Source of the DNA: Paramecium sonneborni | Taxonomy: Eukaryota; Ciliophora; Oligohymenophorea; Peniculida; Parameciidae | Reading direction: 5' to 3' | Assembly (NCBI GenBank): GCA_905182985.1 | Contig: CAJJDN010000050.1 | Span: 1-64,000 of the forward strand | Length of the DNA: 64,000 bases | Part shown: piece by piece, positions 46,401-58,800 of the stretch | Layout: the number at the start of each line of letters is the position of its first letter | Position numbering within the stretch: position 1 is the first letter of the stretch | Position numbers and translations under genes: made by a program | The notes under the pieces: generated by a model | The model's input: the letters and a program-made list of their open reading frames with translations, nothing else | The model's database searches: none | What the model was told of the DNA's origin: nothing

Positions 46401-49030
46401 TTATAAATATTCTGCTGCTAACATAATAATTTGAGAATAATCATCTTTTCTAACAATTTTACCTCTAAATCCAGCTAATCTCTATTATTCAAATGCATAA
46501 GTTTCTAATTAACCTGTAGCATCTTATCCTTCTCTATATATAAATGTTTTATCTATTCTAAAAGTTTCTTCTGCTTCATGTGTTTTAAATGATATCATTG
46601 CCATATTTTCACCATTATAATGAACTCTAAAATATTTAGGTTAAGTCTCTTCAGAAATATCTAATTTCTATTAAAATATCTTATCCTAATCATAAGAAAA
46701 TAGATCGACCCCTTCAATTTCAACTTCTTATCCTGTTTCTTTATGAATATACACAGCTGTTAATTTTTATACAAATTCATCATTATTTACAAAATAAGCT
46801 AAAAGATATTAAATATTATATTTAAAAGCTTCATTCTCAGATCCAACTAATACTTTTAATTATTCAAAGAAACTAAAGTTATGTTCTTATGCTTGTTTTG
46901 ATCTTGATATCCCTCTAGTATAAATAATTAAATCTTAATCAGCTTCTTTTTCATCAGTATTATATTAACTCTTAACTTCTTCTATCTCTTATTCTGTTAA
47001 TGCTGCTTATCTAATTGATAATAATAATCGATCATATATTAAATAATAACCAAATCTTTTGTTCTCTCTTAAAGATTCAGTTATATCAGCTAATTGATAA
47101 ATATCATCATGTGATAACTAAATACCACTATGTTAAACAACTTTACAGAATCTATCAAATTCAATAGCATAATAAGGATAAGTTTCAAATCTAAAATGAT
47201 TCATAAGATTATAAATTACCTCTCTTTAAATAGTTCTTAATGAATATACTCAAATGGAAGCTTTGGACTACCATTTTCTTCTAATGGCGGTGCTAATTAT
47301 TACACTGTAGTAAATATCCAATAGAAATTTAAACTTAATTCATGGCATTTATGATATAATATTTCATTCTATACAAACAATTATTTTAATCTACCTTATA
47401 AATTAATATAATAATATACTTGCAAATTCTTATATTGTTTTTTAAAGAGGTTATTCTTATTATTATTATTTCTTTTTATCAATTTCTTCAAATACATGAT
47501 AGCTCTTTTATAAATGAGAAGGAATCTATAATTTTTTATTACTTCCTTTAGTCATTGTCTTAGATTATTATTTCAATAAACTTTGAGTATGTGTAAATTT
47601 AGATTCATCTTAATCTATAGGAATCTCCTCTTTAAATTATTACAATATTTCGTCAACTATTTCCATTGATTTTCTTTAGAATTTATGAGACAATGCACTT
47701 TAAAGTTCTGCATATATTGATTTTATATGTTTTTAATGTAATGCTTAGGCTATAAATACAATATCCCAAAGTGTTCCTTTGAATAATTTTAAAGCCTATT
47801 CAGAGCCAATCCAAAAGAATCCTCTTGGAGGTTCTAATTATTACGATAAATTAATTTAATTTTCAATTGCTCCATTAATATACATAGATACTTCCCTAAT
47901 TAATAAAATTAATAATCTATACTTATAGGTTTCAGTTTCAGTATAAACAAGAGCAATTTAATACTATTGATTTCTCTTTATTTTCATTTAGGAATAGAGA
48001 GTCTCCATTTTACCAGTCATTAGTTAAAAATTAAAAAAGAATAATTAATCTCTATTAATACCAAATGTCATATTTTTAGACATTAAAGAACTTCCAGTTG
48101 ATAATACATTTAAATCATCCTCTACTTAATAATAAATAATAATACTTATTTCTTTAGGAAATGGTGATATGATAATTTAAAATAGAATAGAAAAAGAATG
48201 TAATTTCAAAGGTTAAATTTCAAGTTCATCAAAACTAACTTTTACTTAATCTGTTGATTATCTGAAATCTTTAGGATCTAACATAACTTAAAATTATAAA
48301 TCCATAGGTTCTTCATATTCATCTTAAATATAATTCTCATCTCTTATTTAATTATTATCAAATTCTTCTTCTTCTTCTTCTGATGTTTTTCCATGATGAA
48401 ATTCTTGCATTCCTTCATCTTCTTCAGCACCCAAAGGAATATAAAATATACCACCTTAAATTGATTCTAAGGCACTTATTGGAGTTTTGAAGATATATTG
48501 ATTCTAATTAGGACCATTAAATTATAATTATGTTTCCTATTCATTGCATTTAATTAGAATCATATGACTACTTGATCCAAAGTTATATTCCAAATATTTT
48601 AAAGATTCATGTAAAACTGTATTTAGATCATGTGATTGCTATTGAATATTTTTTTCAATTTGTTAACAAGTTTTGATGAATTTATCCTTTGAAAATGTTC
48701 CTACACTCACTTCCTCAAATTATGCTAAAATATATCTAGTTTTTTCAATTTCAATATCAATTACTACAAATATCAAAATTTATGTTACATATTTAAGTAT
48801 TTGATCTAATTTAGTATTCCAATTCTACAGGACTATATACCACATAAACAAACCTAATCATAATATTATACAATCTTTTACCATAGTTTTTCAAAATTTT
48901 TATTAAGTAGTTGTTATAAAAAGAGTGCTGGATTTTAGTGATTTAATTTATCTGCATTCCCAAATAATAATTTTTTTATTTTTTCTTTCATCTCAGGAGT
49001 TACATTTGAATCACAATATAAAAATCTCAT
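43490..49030 (-). CDS. large protein with LamG-like region and two CHORD-like zinc modules; model broken by assembly duplication
   Basis: Start ATG at 49030 (MRFLYCDSNVTPEMKEKIKK). Introns seen at 48764-48788, 47395-47419 (ends AAG), 47191-47219, one near 44312-44336, one near 43950-43980 and one near 43700. The N-terminal half includes a concanavalin/LamG-like stretch (MYINGAIENQINLS ... PRGFFWIGSEQALKLFKGTL) and an acidic linker. The C-terminal half has two CHORD-like Cys/His units: CKNWGCGQPF ... CKHHPGRYEFG ... ECWTCCGKKWEAEGC, and CTNWACGKQY ... CKCHPGVFDFG ... HWTCCRKSWNEPGC, each followed by a WPDPxAxxYF block. CHORD modules bind zinc and in other eukaryotes contact HSP90. The N at 45497 joins two 1.1-kb near-copies, so the frame is shifted there in this assembly. 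Confidence 0.72.
44393..45496 (-). repeat. near-identical duplication, copy 1 (partner 45498-46601)
   Basis: 1104 bases matching the sequence 1105 bases downstream with about 18 substitutions and no indel. Both copies encode the same part of the CHORD-like protein. Copy 1 stops exactly at the N at 45497. Most differences are silent in the ciliate code, for example TAA versus TAG for Gln and GGA versus GGT. Confidence 0.9.
45497..45497. other. single N at an assembly junction
   Basis: It separates two 1.1-kb near-copies of the same coding region. The 1105-base offset is not a multiple of three, so reading across it shifts frame. Confidence 0.9.
45498..46601 (-). repeat. near-identical duplication, copy 2 (partner 44393-45496)
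   Basis: Second copy, joined in frame to the upstream part of the CHORD-like gene through 46602. See copy 1. Confidence 0.9.
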
Positions 49031-49113
49031 TTTATTAATAATATATATATATTATTATATCAAATTAAAATCTATATATATATATAATTTGAATTATCAT
49101 TCATTAAAATTAG

Positions 49114-52100
49114 TCATCCTCTGAGAGCGTTTTGAATGCATCTTCTTGAATATAATTTGAGATAATGTTTTTATATCTCTTAATCTTTATTTTACTCTAA
49201 CCAACTTTTCTTTTCTGATGCAGTCAAAATATTTTATGGACCCTCTTCAAAAACTCTTTCTAATAGTATTCCATAATCAATAAATTATAATTACGACAAT
49301 ACAATTATACAATCTTAAATGTAATCCTCTACCTCTTCATCTGAAGCTCCTTTCCTTAAAGCCTCAAATAACTTTAAAGTATACTAAGGCACGAAAGGCA
49401 AAAATATTTATTAAAATTCTAATACTATTCAAAATTATTACTTTCTTTATATTCTTATGGAATTTATGTCTTGAAGGTTTCATCCTAAGGCTTAAGCATT
49501 TTAAATGCCACTTCTAACCATGAATAATAAGTTTTTGCTGCATTCACATGTTCCAATCCTATTGCCATTAATGTGAGTTATAAAATTGTTTATAATGCAG
49601 GACTTTACAATAGTAACACTGGAGTATATCTGCCATATCTAACTAACATTCCAAATAAATCTTCTGTTAAATCAGGATTCTCTTCAAAACTCGAGAGTTA
49701 AGGCAAATGTTAGAATGTTATATTAAATAGACTTTCAAATGCCTCAGATAGGATATTTCTATATTCAGGATATTTATAAAATACAGTAGCTGATACTTCT
49801 GCTATGTATATACATGCTGTAATTGGTATTTAGCGATAAACATTCAAAAAACATTAAAATACTTAAGTCAACAAATCTACTGAAAATTAATTAAATGCCT
49901 TTCGAAATGTATGTTTTGTATATCTAACAATCTTTTCAGCTATGCTTTATTCATATACTGCTATTCTTTCAATACCAAATTTCAACATTGGCCATAATTC
50001 TTTGTATACATTTACAATCAAAATTCTTATCTCCTAATAATCTTCATTTTCATTAGCAGGTATTTAACTATTTGCATATGCCAAACAAGATATGTTTTTA
50101 CTAAATTACTAAATATTATCATCTAATGAATCCATGTTCAGATTTGATTAAATCTATTCTTCTATTTATTTCTATAATTAAAGTAAATTTTATGCGAAAA
50201 TTGAACATAATCTCAAGTAATAATTTTACATTGTCTCCTTACTTGAACATATTGAATTAGCTACACCTTTTATTAAATTGTCATAATTTTAACTAACATA
50301 ATATTTATTAGTTATACACTTATTGCAATTTTACAATTAAATCAAAAAATTAATTTAAATGCATAAGAACAAAACTTTAGTTTTATTAACAAATTAATTA
50401 AAATGCTTTTGTTGCTTTTTTTTAAACTGATGATACTTTATGATGAATTCCAATTGTAATAAAATTAAATAGTAAAGGTAATAACTCATTAGAGGTTATC
50501 AATTGAGCGCAACCTTAAGAAATGAATTTAAACACTAAATAATTAATAATCTAAATATTTACCAGTTTTCAAAATAAAGTTGTTACTTGCTAAAGATTAT
50601 TATGAATAAACATCTAAATATAATTTTATAATTTCCATCAAATATTAAACTCCTATTTAATCATTAGTTAAAGTTATTTATTTGACAATTCCATTTATTA
50701 AATACATACAAGCTTCAAAAGTGATCCATCCATCATCATCCATTTTAGTAATGAATTCTTACTTTAAAATCAAACCTAAGTGCAAAAGTATTTAATTAGG
50801 TTAAATTATAGTTGCTAATTCTTCTATAATCTCTTTCATATCAGATCTTGTATCCAATAACTATTCAAAATCATCTTCAATTTAAGATTATATACCATAT
50901 TCAGATAATAATGTCAAATTTACTTTACTATTTTTAATACATCCATTTATAAGTTATTCAAAAGTCTTAGTAAATTTACTTTATAATTATATATCATTCA
51001 TATTTCTTAAAGTTTTAATCATTTTAATCCAAAAATCAGTCATAAATTCACTTTGATTATTAGAATTTTCATGACAAAAAATCCATATCATATTTGATAA
51101 GAATGCTTCTAATTAAGTATTTAACAATATTTTGTAAATAAACTTTTCTCCTAGTTTTGAATATAATCTTATCAAATTATGAATTTCATCACTTAAATCT
51201 TCATCCAAAGCCTTTTTACATAATGAAAATGTTTTATAAATTTCATCAAAGATGATTTTTATTATTTATGGTTCTAATGTAGGTTATATTGCAATAGATT
51301 TTGGTATGATTCCAAAAAATTTACATATCACATCGACAGCTTTACTTTGCAATTCTTCAATAATGATAGAATCTAAAGCACCTTTAAATAAAGGAGTTTG
51401 AGTAGTTAATTGCATAAATTGTATAGCCTTTAATATTTACAGAAATATATACTTCATCTTCATTAATATTCTTTTTCATGAATTCTAACCATCTTTTATA
51501 AGTTCGCAATACATAGAACTTGATATTTTCATCAGTTGTGTTATTCCATCTTTGCTATAAAAATGAAATGATCTCCAACATTTATTTATTCTTTATATCT
51601 TATGATATATATTTTCTTTTGTCATCATCAATAATGATCTTTTTATTTTATATAAGTTCTTCTGGAAAGCTTTCTAAAATCTCAAATAAAAAATTTTGAT
51701 GTAAACTATTGCTTTGACAATCAATTATTTGTGAAATCACTCTAATTTTAAATAGATTATATACTCTAAGATGGATTTAGTTTATGGAGTATAAGTGTAC
51801 AAATATAAATAGATAAACATGAGTACACATTATATTCTAGTAGATTTTTAATTTTATACACTGTAATGGATAATGATTTATATGCAGTTTTAATAGATCT
51901 ATTGAATCTCTTAGGGATTGAGGGAAACTATAATGTTAATTATATGAAAAATACTGAAGTCATAGAGGATTTTGGACTGTAGAATGCGTAACAATTAAAA
52001 TACCAATGAAGAATCTGGATTGGATAATAAAATTTGTATGCAAACTCCCCAAGCCTCATTAGATTATGAGAATGTTCTCAAGAATGGATCAGCCTTACTA

Positions 52101-52162
52101 ACTTAACCTTTGTTTAATGCCTGGATGGCCTAACACACATTTTCAATTGAAAAATCAGCCAT
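49114..52162 (-). CDS. importin-beta family karyopherin, transportin-3/importin-13-like
   Basis: About 981 residues; introns 51928-51954, 51742-51764, 51428-51452 (ends AAG) and 50535-50562. The N-terminus is diagnostic: VCQAIQALNKGQVSKADPFL, SNEAWGVCIQIL, FQLLRILQSKILYDF, as in TNPO3/IPO13. HEAT-like helical repeats continue to the end (DEEVEDYIQDCIIVLSQLQF). These receptors import SR proteins and other cargo into the nucleus. Length fits the family (920-960). Two single-base homopolymer errors break the frame: an extra base in the A6 run (plus 50344-50349) and a missing base in the A5 run (plus 49400-49404); they cancel in total length. The start ATG at 52162 lies beneath a meaningless + strand open frame from 51867. 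Confidence 0.78.
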
Positions 52163-52177
52163 TATTTAATTAATTAA

Positions 52178-52966
52178 ATGATGGAATATGGTATAAAGGA
52201 TATGAGTGAATTCATATTAAATAAATAAATAGCTAGCTGTAGTTGTATTCAATAGACAATAAAAACTAAGGACCAATAGCATTTTTATATATATATTCAA
52301 CTAATTTGAATCGATTAGAGTAAACAATAATAGAATATAAACATATCCTTCAAAGATATATCATACCAAATAATTATTAATTGGGTAAAACTCAAAGCGA
52401 TATAGTTTATAGTTTATGATATACTTGATTTAAAATTATCTTTCAGAGGAGATTACCATTCTTTTTGAAAATTATAAAATTTTAATTAAGAACTGCTTGA
52501 TATGCTTCAATCAATACTCATTTAGAAGTTCTAGATGATCTTGAATCTTTAGAATAAATTTTAAGAGGTTCGTTATCTTTGGTAAATTCTTATAGCAAAT
52601 AATCAAAAAGAAAAAATATGAAATAATCATTCTGAAAAAATTAGCGACTTTAAGTGAAACTTTATATAAGATCTGTCCTAAATAATTTCATTTAGATATT
52701 GAGTATTCTAAAAATCTTAAATTTGATGTTAAAACAAATATCTTGATTAGAAATATTTGTTCAATACTATTATGCAAGAAAATCAATTAAAAATTGCATA
52801 AATTTATGAATAATTGTTTAAGAATCAACTTAAAATGAATAGTAGTTCTTCTTGTTTATAAGAATTATAATTATTATTAATACAATTATAATATATAAAA
52901 TATTAAGAAACTAAAGCTTCTTCTATTCAATATATTAATAAAAGTTCTAAAATACATATAAATTGA
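52178..52966 (+). CDS. small helical/coiled-coil protein, unknown; gene model uncertain
   Basis: Coding character is clear in the 3' half: LEVLDDLESLEQILRGSLSL, then across a 29-nt intron ending AAG (52582-52610) ILKKLATLSETLYKICPKQF, then across a GTTAAA...TAG intron of 23 nt, KYLFNTIMQENQLKIAQIYE to a TGA at 52964-52966. The 5' half (MSEFILNKQIASCS ... NLNRLEQTIIEYKHILQRYI) needs one long (35-41 nt) intron and another of about 35 nt. A frame change near 52520 (ELLDMLQSI to THLEVLDD) is best explained by one missing base. Divergent from the karyopherin with about 15 nt between starts. No family recognised. Confidence 0.5.
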
Positions 52967-53114
52967 TATACTAAACAAAATAATTTTAATAAATCAACAA
53001 TCATGTCAAATCCATTATCAAAAAACATCGAAGTCTTCATTTATTATAATTGATTCAACTATATTTATTTAATTTAATCTATTTCAACTATTATAGTTTA
53101 CAAATTATTTTATT

Positions 53115-54727
53115 ATGAATTAAAATTATGAGAGTTATGATGAAAATTTCCTAATGATTCAAAAACTCGAAGAACGTAAAATTAAACAAATTTTTTGTGA
53201 CAATCTTACTTTGTCCTCTCCTACATTTACTAACTCTTAGCGTAAATAAACAGATATTTAATACATTCATAAAGAAAGAGCTATTTTAGATATAAGATTA
53301 ACAAATATTATATAACTTGATCTTTGTTAATTCCATTATATTGAAGTACCATTATTCGGTCATAAAAAACCTCTTGTTATTCGTATAATTATTAATTAAT
53401 AGTAGATTTCTAATTCACTGACTAAGCAAAAATGAAATTTTACATTTCATGTCATACTATAACTCCAAACAGATTTAATAATGAAGAGTCTTTTGAAAGA
53501 AAACAAATACTTCGATATACAGAATAAGGTGAACATCTATCCTTCACATAACGTTGTTTATATCTAGCTATTTTTTCTTAATAAGCTACAACTATTTATG
53601 CGAAGGCTTCTTTTGGTATTAAACCATAATTACAATAAAAAATTGAAAATGAATCTAAATTAAGACCTTCAACTGGTTATCAATTTACTAGATCATCATA
53701 ATTTTTCTTTACAAAAAAACCATCCAAAGATATGATATTACTTAACAAAAATATTGAATAATATTAACCTAATAAAATTAAACTATAACAGAGTTTAAGA
53801 AGAGTTCAATCCGCTAGAAAATTATCAGAAACTTTACATAAAAAAAAATAAATATTTGAAGAAAAAAAAGAAACCTTAAGAGAACGATTTGAGTTTTAAG
53901 AAAAGAAAAAAATAATTAAAGAAATTATACTATATAGAAATAATATTGATAACTTTTTAAAATTTCAATAAAAATTATGGTTATAGATTCTTTATTTTAT
54001 TTAAATGGTTTCCATTATAAAAAAAAGATATTATGTAACATATTCAATTATTATTAGGATAATATTAAATTTCAATTTAAATAATCTATAAAAAAAAGAA
54101 GGCAATATAGAGTTCGATAAATATTATAAAGGAAGTTACAAAAATCTGGAAAAGACATATTTCAAAGAACATTATTTTAAGGACTTTTAATTTTTAAAAT
54201 GTTGTCAAAAATAAAAGAAAAAGGAGCAAAAAGAAAAGCCAAAAGAATTGTCTATACTTTTATGCTTAGTTATGGATAAATTGGTGAAATATTCTAAAAG
54301 ACTTATTAATTTAAAAGAAGAATGAGAAAAATTATAGAAGTGTATAGAAATTATAGAAAAAAAGTATAAGCATATGTCAATAGAATAATAATGTTATGGA
54401 ATAAGTATTGGAATTCAATTTATATGGAAATAAAAAAGGAAGACCAAGAAAGTAAAATATTATGATTATTTTATAATTTTAGAAGTAAATGAAATAAAAC
54501 TTTAAATGTAAAAAACTATAATTAATTATCATGTTGAAGAAGAAATAGTAAAATAACCATATCTTGATATGTATTTTCATATTTAATATTGTTAGAAAGG
54601 TTTAAAGTGTGATAGTGAATAATTATTATAAAGAAATAAAAAATTTATTTATAAGGAAATGGAGAGTACTGAAAATTAAAATAAAGTCATCAAAGTTTTA
54701 AACTTTGTTGGCTACTTAATCATTTGA
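53115..54727 (+). CDS. basic helical protein, unknown
   Basis: A 511-residue protein; introns 53383-53405, 54035-54057 and 54452-54482 give a length divisible by three. The N-terminal 200 residues contain a beta-like region (MKFYISCHTITPNRFNNEES, then LAIFSQQATTIYAKASFGIK). The middle is strongly basic and helical (LRRVQSARKLSETLHKKKQ ... KKRRQYRVRQILQRKLQKSG), with IQ-like spacing in YRNYRKKVQAYVNRIIMLWN that could bind calmodulin or centrin. The ending is VLNFVGYLII. It resembles axonemal or basal-body associated proteins of ciliates in composition, but no named family was recognised. Confidence 0.7.
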
Positions 54728-54882
54728 TAAGAAAAATGAATTATTATTATTTACTATTGTAGATTAAAGTGTTTTAAAATAATTAATCTATAAATATATG
54801 TAAGAAAGGGGGATGATATAAAGTTTATTATTAAAGAAAAATTGATTATATTATAAAAATAAATGTGATATCTTCATAATAA

Positions 54883-55704
54883 TCATTCTAATTAAATTTT
54901 CTTTTTTTTAAGACAGCTGTTCTTTTTAACAAAAGCTCTTAAAACTCCAACTTTTTCATTTTTATGTTCATTAAAATTAAATCCAAATTTTCTACCTTTT
55001 TTTATTTATATTTAATAGTCATCCAAACTTTTTTTTGAAATATTAACCTTTTTTGCTGCTTCTTCTAGTGTAAATCGTTTATTTTCTCCATCAATTATGA
55101 TACCCTTAATTAGATACTTATTTTTACATTGTAGTATTATCTCCATTTTGAAACTTTTTCGATGATATATCCAATCCTTCTTTCCTTAATTCTTCTACAT
55201 TGTTTTTAATTCTCTTAATCTTTTTATAGTTTTATCTATTGATCATTGCAATTTTATTCTTTCAATCTATTTATCCTTTCATTCATTTCTTCAGACATAA
55301 CAAAACTTATAAGAGAAATTGGTTAAAAGCTTTTGATTCTTATTTAATTATTTAATTGAATCTCTTCTAATGGTATTACATATGAATAATGAACAGGATC
55401 TATTCCACAATTTATATACATTTCACAATCATAACTATAATAAGATATTGTACGACCATCCAATTGAATTCCTAATTCTTTAATTTTGTTTGTCAATTTT
55501 AAAACATTAACTACATTTGACTAAATAATATCACCCAAATCAAATTAAGGAATATATTCTATATAACCTGATGAATTTTCTTTAGCATCTATCATTTCAA
55601 TGTAGAGCTTAATCTAATTCTAGATATTAATTCATTACAACCATCTATTACATATCAATCTCACGACTACTAGTTGAATTTTCTTCACTGTTATTATCAG
55701 ACAT
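54883..55704 (-). CDS. ciliate family protein with TLEEAAKKVNISKKSLDDY C-terminal domain; two frame breaks
   Basis: About 264 residues after removing intron 55614-55638. The first part (LYIEMIDAKENSSGYIEYIP ... YINCGIDPVHYSYVIPLEEI) has a PB1-like or ubiquitin-like look. A basic linker (RINRLKE ... RQNYKKIKRIKNNVEELRKE) leads to the C-terminal block GENKRFTLEEAAKKVNISKK, SLDDYQIQIKKGRKFGFNF, KVGVLRAFVKKNS. From memory, this C-terminal block recurs in many Paramecium and Tetrahymena proteins and looks helix-turn-helix-like, so nucleic-acid binding is possible but unproven. Two single extra bases, near 55255-55265 and 55144-55155, break the frame; removing both makes the length divisible by three. 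It may be a real gene with sequence errors or a young pseudogene. Confidence 0.62.
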
Positions 55705-55827
55705 ATATTTTGATTATATTTTTGTTAATTAAATATAAATACTATTTAAATAATTTTTAGAATTTTTTATAAAATAATTAAATTTATACTTTGTCTTAAA
55801 GAATTAGATTTAACTTTATAAATTTAG

Positions 55828-58800
55828 TCAATGATCTGTATAAACATGTTCATTTTCTGTTTCATCTTTAGGTACATACAAATTGATTTCAGGTGGATCA
55901 ATATCCATTAATTATTATTCCTACAAATCCTATTTATATTATTTTTTAATCAATGCCTAAGCATTTAAAAACCATCTCTTATAATTAGCCTATTATTCTT
56001 GCCATTCTTAAATAGCTGGAAATAAATAAGATATGAGTTCTTTAGTAAAAGATTTTTTGATATTTTCTTAATTGCTTATTCGATGATATATTTTTAACTT
56101 TTTAGGATTTTGATTATCATCTCTATTGCTTTTCTGACTTTTCTCTGAATTTAATTCTACTGAATTATTCCTATTAGAATGCCGAGATTTTCTTTTTTCA
56201 TTTATTTTTTTATCCTAATCAATATCAGCTAATAAATCATTCAAATTGATTATTGAACTTATACTTCTATCAAGAAAATATACTTCATTTTAATCATAAT
56301 TAGAAGCATTGTTCTCTTTTAAATTGTCATTAGATTACTCAAAAGATTTTTAATCTTCTCTAATGTCTGAACTATAGAATGGATCATTCAAACTAAATGT
56401 TAAACTAATATTTGATCTTTATTATCTTTCAAATGATATATCAATTTGATCATGTATTGGAGATTCCATTTTCTTTAATTATTAAAATTAATATTTTTTT
56501 TATTGCTATTTTTTTTTCATCAGTTTTAATTTAAGTGATTTAGCCTCCAATTATAATTAAAATTAACTTTCTTATTGTAGATTATGTTTTGCAATCTTTC
56601 TCTTAATTTTTAAAACCAACTCAATCATTTATGAATACCTTATATAAATTAGATGATTAAGTAATTTTGCTTTTTCTTCAAAAGTATATTTTTACTTTTA
56701 TAACTTTATACATTCAAATTCTTTTTAAATATCTCTTAAACTTTCCTGTCTATAATTTCTAAGTCGATGTTATATTCTATAAATCAAAAAATGTTGAAAT
56801 ACAAATCTTACTAACTTACTCCAAAACATAAAAAACTTGAAAAAACAATTATCAAAAATATGATCACTAATTTCTTTTTGAATTTCAATTGGCATTTATG
56901 GAAATATATTAAATATTAATTATAATGCTTTACTTATGGATGAAGCATGTTAACCATCAAAAATCATAAAGAGTCCCTTCATTAAAAATTAATAATTAAA
57001 ATCTGTTGGAATTTTCTTATTTTATTTTTTGATAATATCAAACCAATCATTAATCATATCAAGAGTATAAAAAACTGCAATTCCATCATATAATTTAGTT
57101 TTATGGAAAATTACAATAACTAAATAATTTAACATATTTTCATTCTCTAAAATACAAGATGAAGCCTACTTTATAGTTTCTGGATAAGGATATTAATTTG
57201 AATGCTTAATTTCCAATAACAAATATTTAACCAAAATCAAATATCCTGGAAATCCTGACCATGTTAAACTCATATCATAAGGATGTTTTGCTTTTTTATA
57301 ATGATTTAACATTAATTAAAACCATTTTAAAAATACTCTACTTGTAAGAATGATATTTTTCCAATCAATAGAATTAAGTATACCTTCTAATTACTTTTTA
57401 TGTTCCTAATATCTTGGATCACTTTACAAATAATCATAAAAATTCTTATCCCATTCAGCAGAAAAAGTGTTATCAACACAATCTATTCCAAAATCTTTTT
57501 CAAATTCCTCCTAAAGAGAACGATTATCTTGTTTCAAGATTTCAATTACTAAATTTTAAAATTATGGTATTCTGAAAAAAGCAATAACCAAAAATGTATT
57601 CACAAACAATTCTTCTTTATCATTCTATCCTTATTAATTTAATTTAAATGCAACTTTCTCAAAGGTTTAATGTAAGAAATTCTAATAATGCAATCCTATC
57701 CTAATTTTTTAATTTAATTGTTATATTAATTTTTTATTTTTAGAAACATAATTTATATCATCTTTTAATTAATATGCTTCTTTAAGATCTTTATCAAAAC
57801 CTAAATAACTGATGAAGAATTCGTCTTTATTAAGTAATGTAATAAGCACATCATAATATTGATGTCTTAAATCTTCATCTATTAAATCAGCACTTTCCAA
57901 TAGATTCTTCGTGAGATCAACAAAAACTAATTAAGCAGAAATCATTTCTTCAAGATTTTCATATAATTCCTAATTTTTAATTAAGGAACTTAATTTATCA
58001 ATAATATGATTAATTGCTTTATTTATTTTAACTCTTTCTCTATGTTAAAGATTCTTTTGATTAAGTTTACCAGCTAATTCATCTATTTCATTATTTATTT
58101 ATATAATTTAATTGATATTTGGACATTATGGTCCAGAATATTTATCTTTTTTAATGTAAAGTAATGAAGATCTTTAAATTCCTTCTTCAGTTCTAAATCC
58201 TCCTAACATTTATCTAATAAAAGTGTCTTTAGTAATGATAAATTCTGCTTTAACTCTTCCAACACATTAACCATGAATCCATAACTTATCAGTAAATCTA
58301 ACTTCTTAGAGTGAGATTCTATCTAATTCAGCTAAAACATTAACATTTTAACTAAAAAATTTATTTAGAGAAATTATAGAATTACCAATTTTTCTAACAT
58401 TAACATTATCAGACTTTTCATTTGGTTTTGAACTACCCCATAAAATAAATTCAAATGAAGAACTTGAAAATTCATCTACATAAATATCAAAAGATATGAT
58501 TGGATTATTTTCTTGTACTTTAAATTCCCATGAAATATCTTTTTTTGTAATTAAACCCATAGTTGAATAAGGTCTTCTAGAGTTTAAAGATTTATTAGTT
58601 TAGCATTGATTTGTTGATAAATGTATCATAGTGTTGAGTTGATTGTTAGATTTAGACTTTTTTAAGATTAAATCTTAATCATTTTTAAGAGCATTCTTTT
58701 TCAAATAACAACTTTTAAGATCCTATTAAATATCTTCTTCAATATATGAATCAAAGATGTCTCTCACTAATTAAAATTCATCTGATTCGCTTCTTAATTT

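Noticed and set aside
44393..46601. Genuine tandem duplication of a protein domain
   Set aside because: The repeat starts and stops exactly at an N, and the 1105-base offset would destroy the reading frame, so an assembly join is far more likely.
51867..52010. A + strand open frame starting MDNDLYAVLIDLLNLLGIEG
   Set aside because: It lies opposite the N-terminal exon of the karyopherin gene, whose minus-strand reading (QAIQALNKG, EAWGVCIQIL) matches transportin-3 sequence. The + frame is short and ends in TGA.
21092..55265. Programmed ribosomal frameshifting as in Euplotes
   Set aside because: Euplotes-type sites are +1 shifts at AAA-TAA or similar stops. Here both insertions and deletions occur, often inside homopolymers, and TAA is a sense codon, so sequence error fits better.
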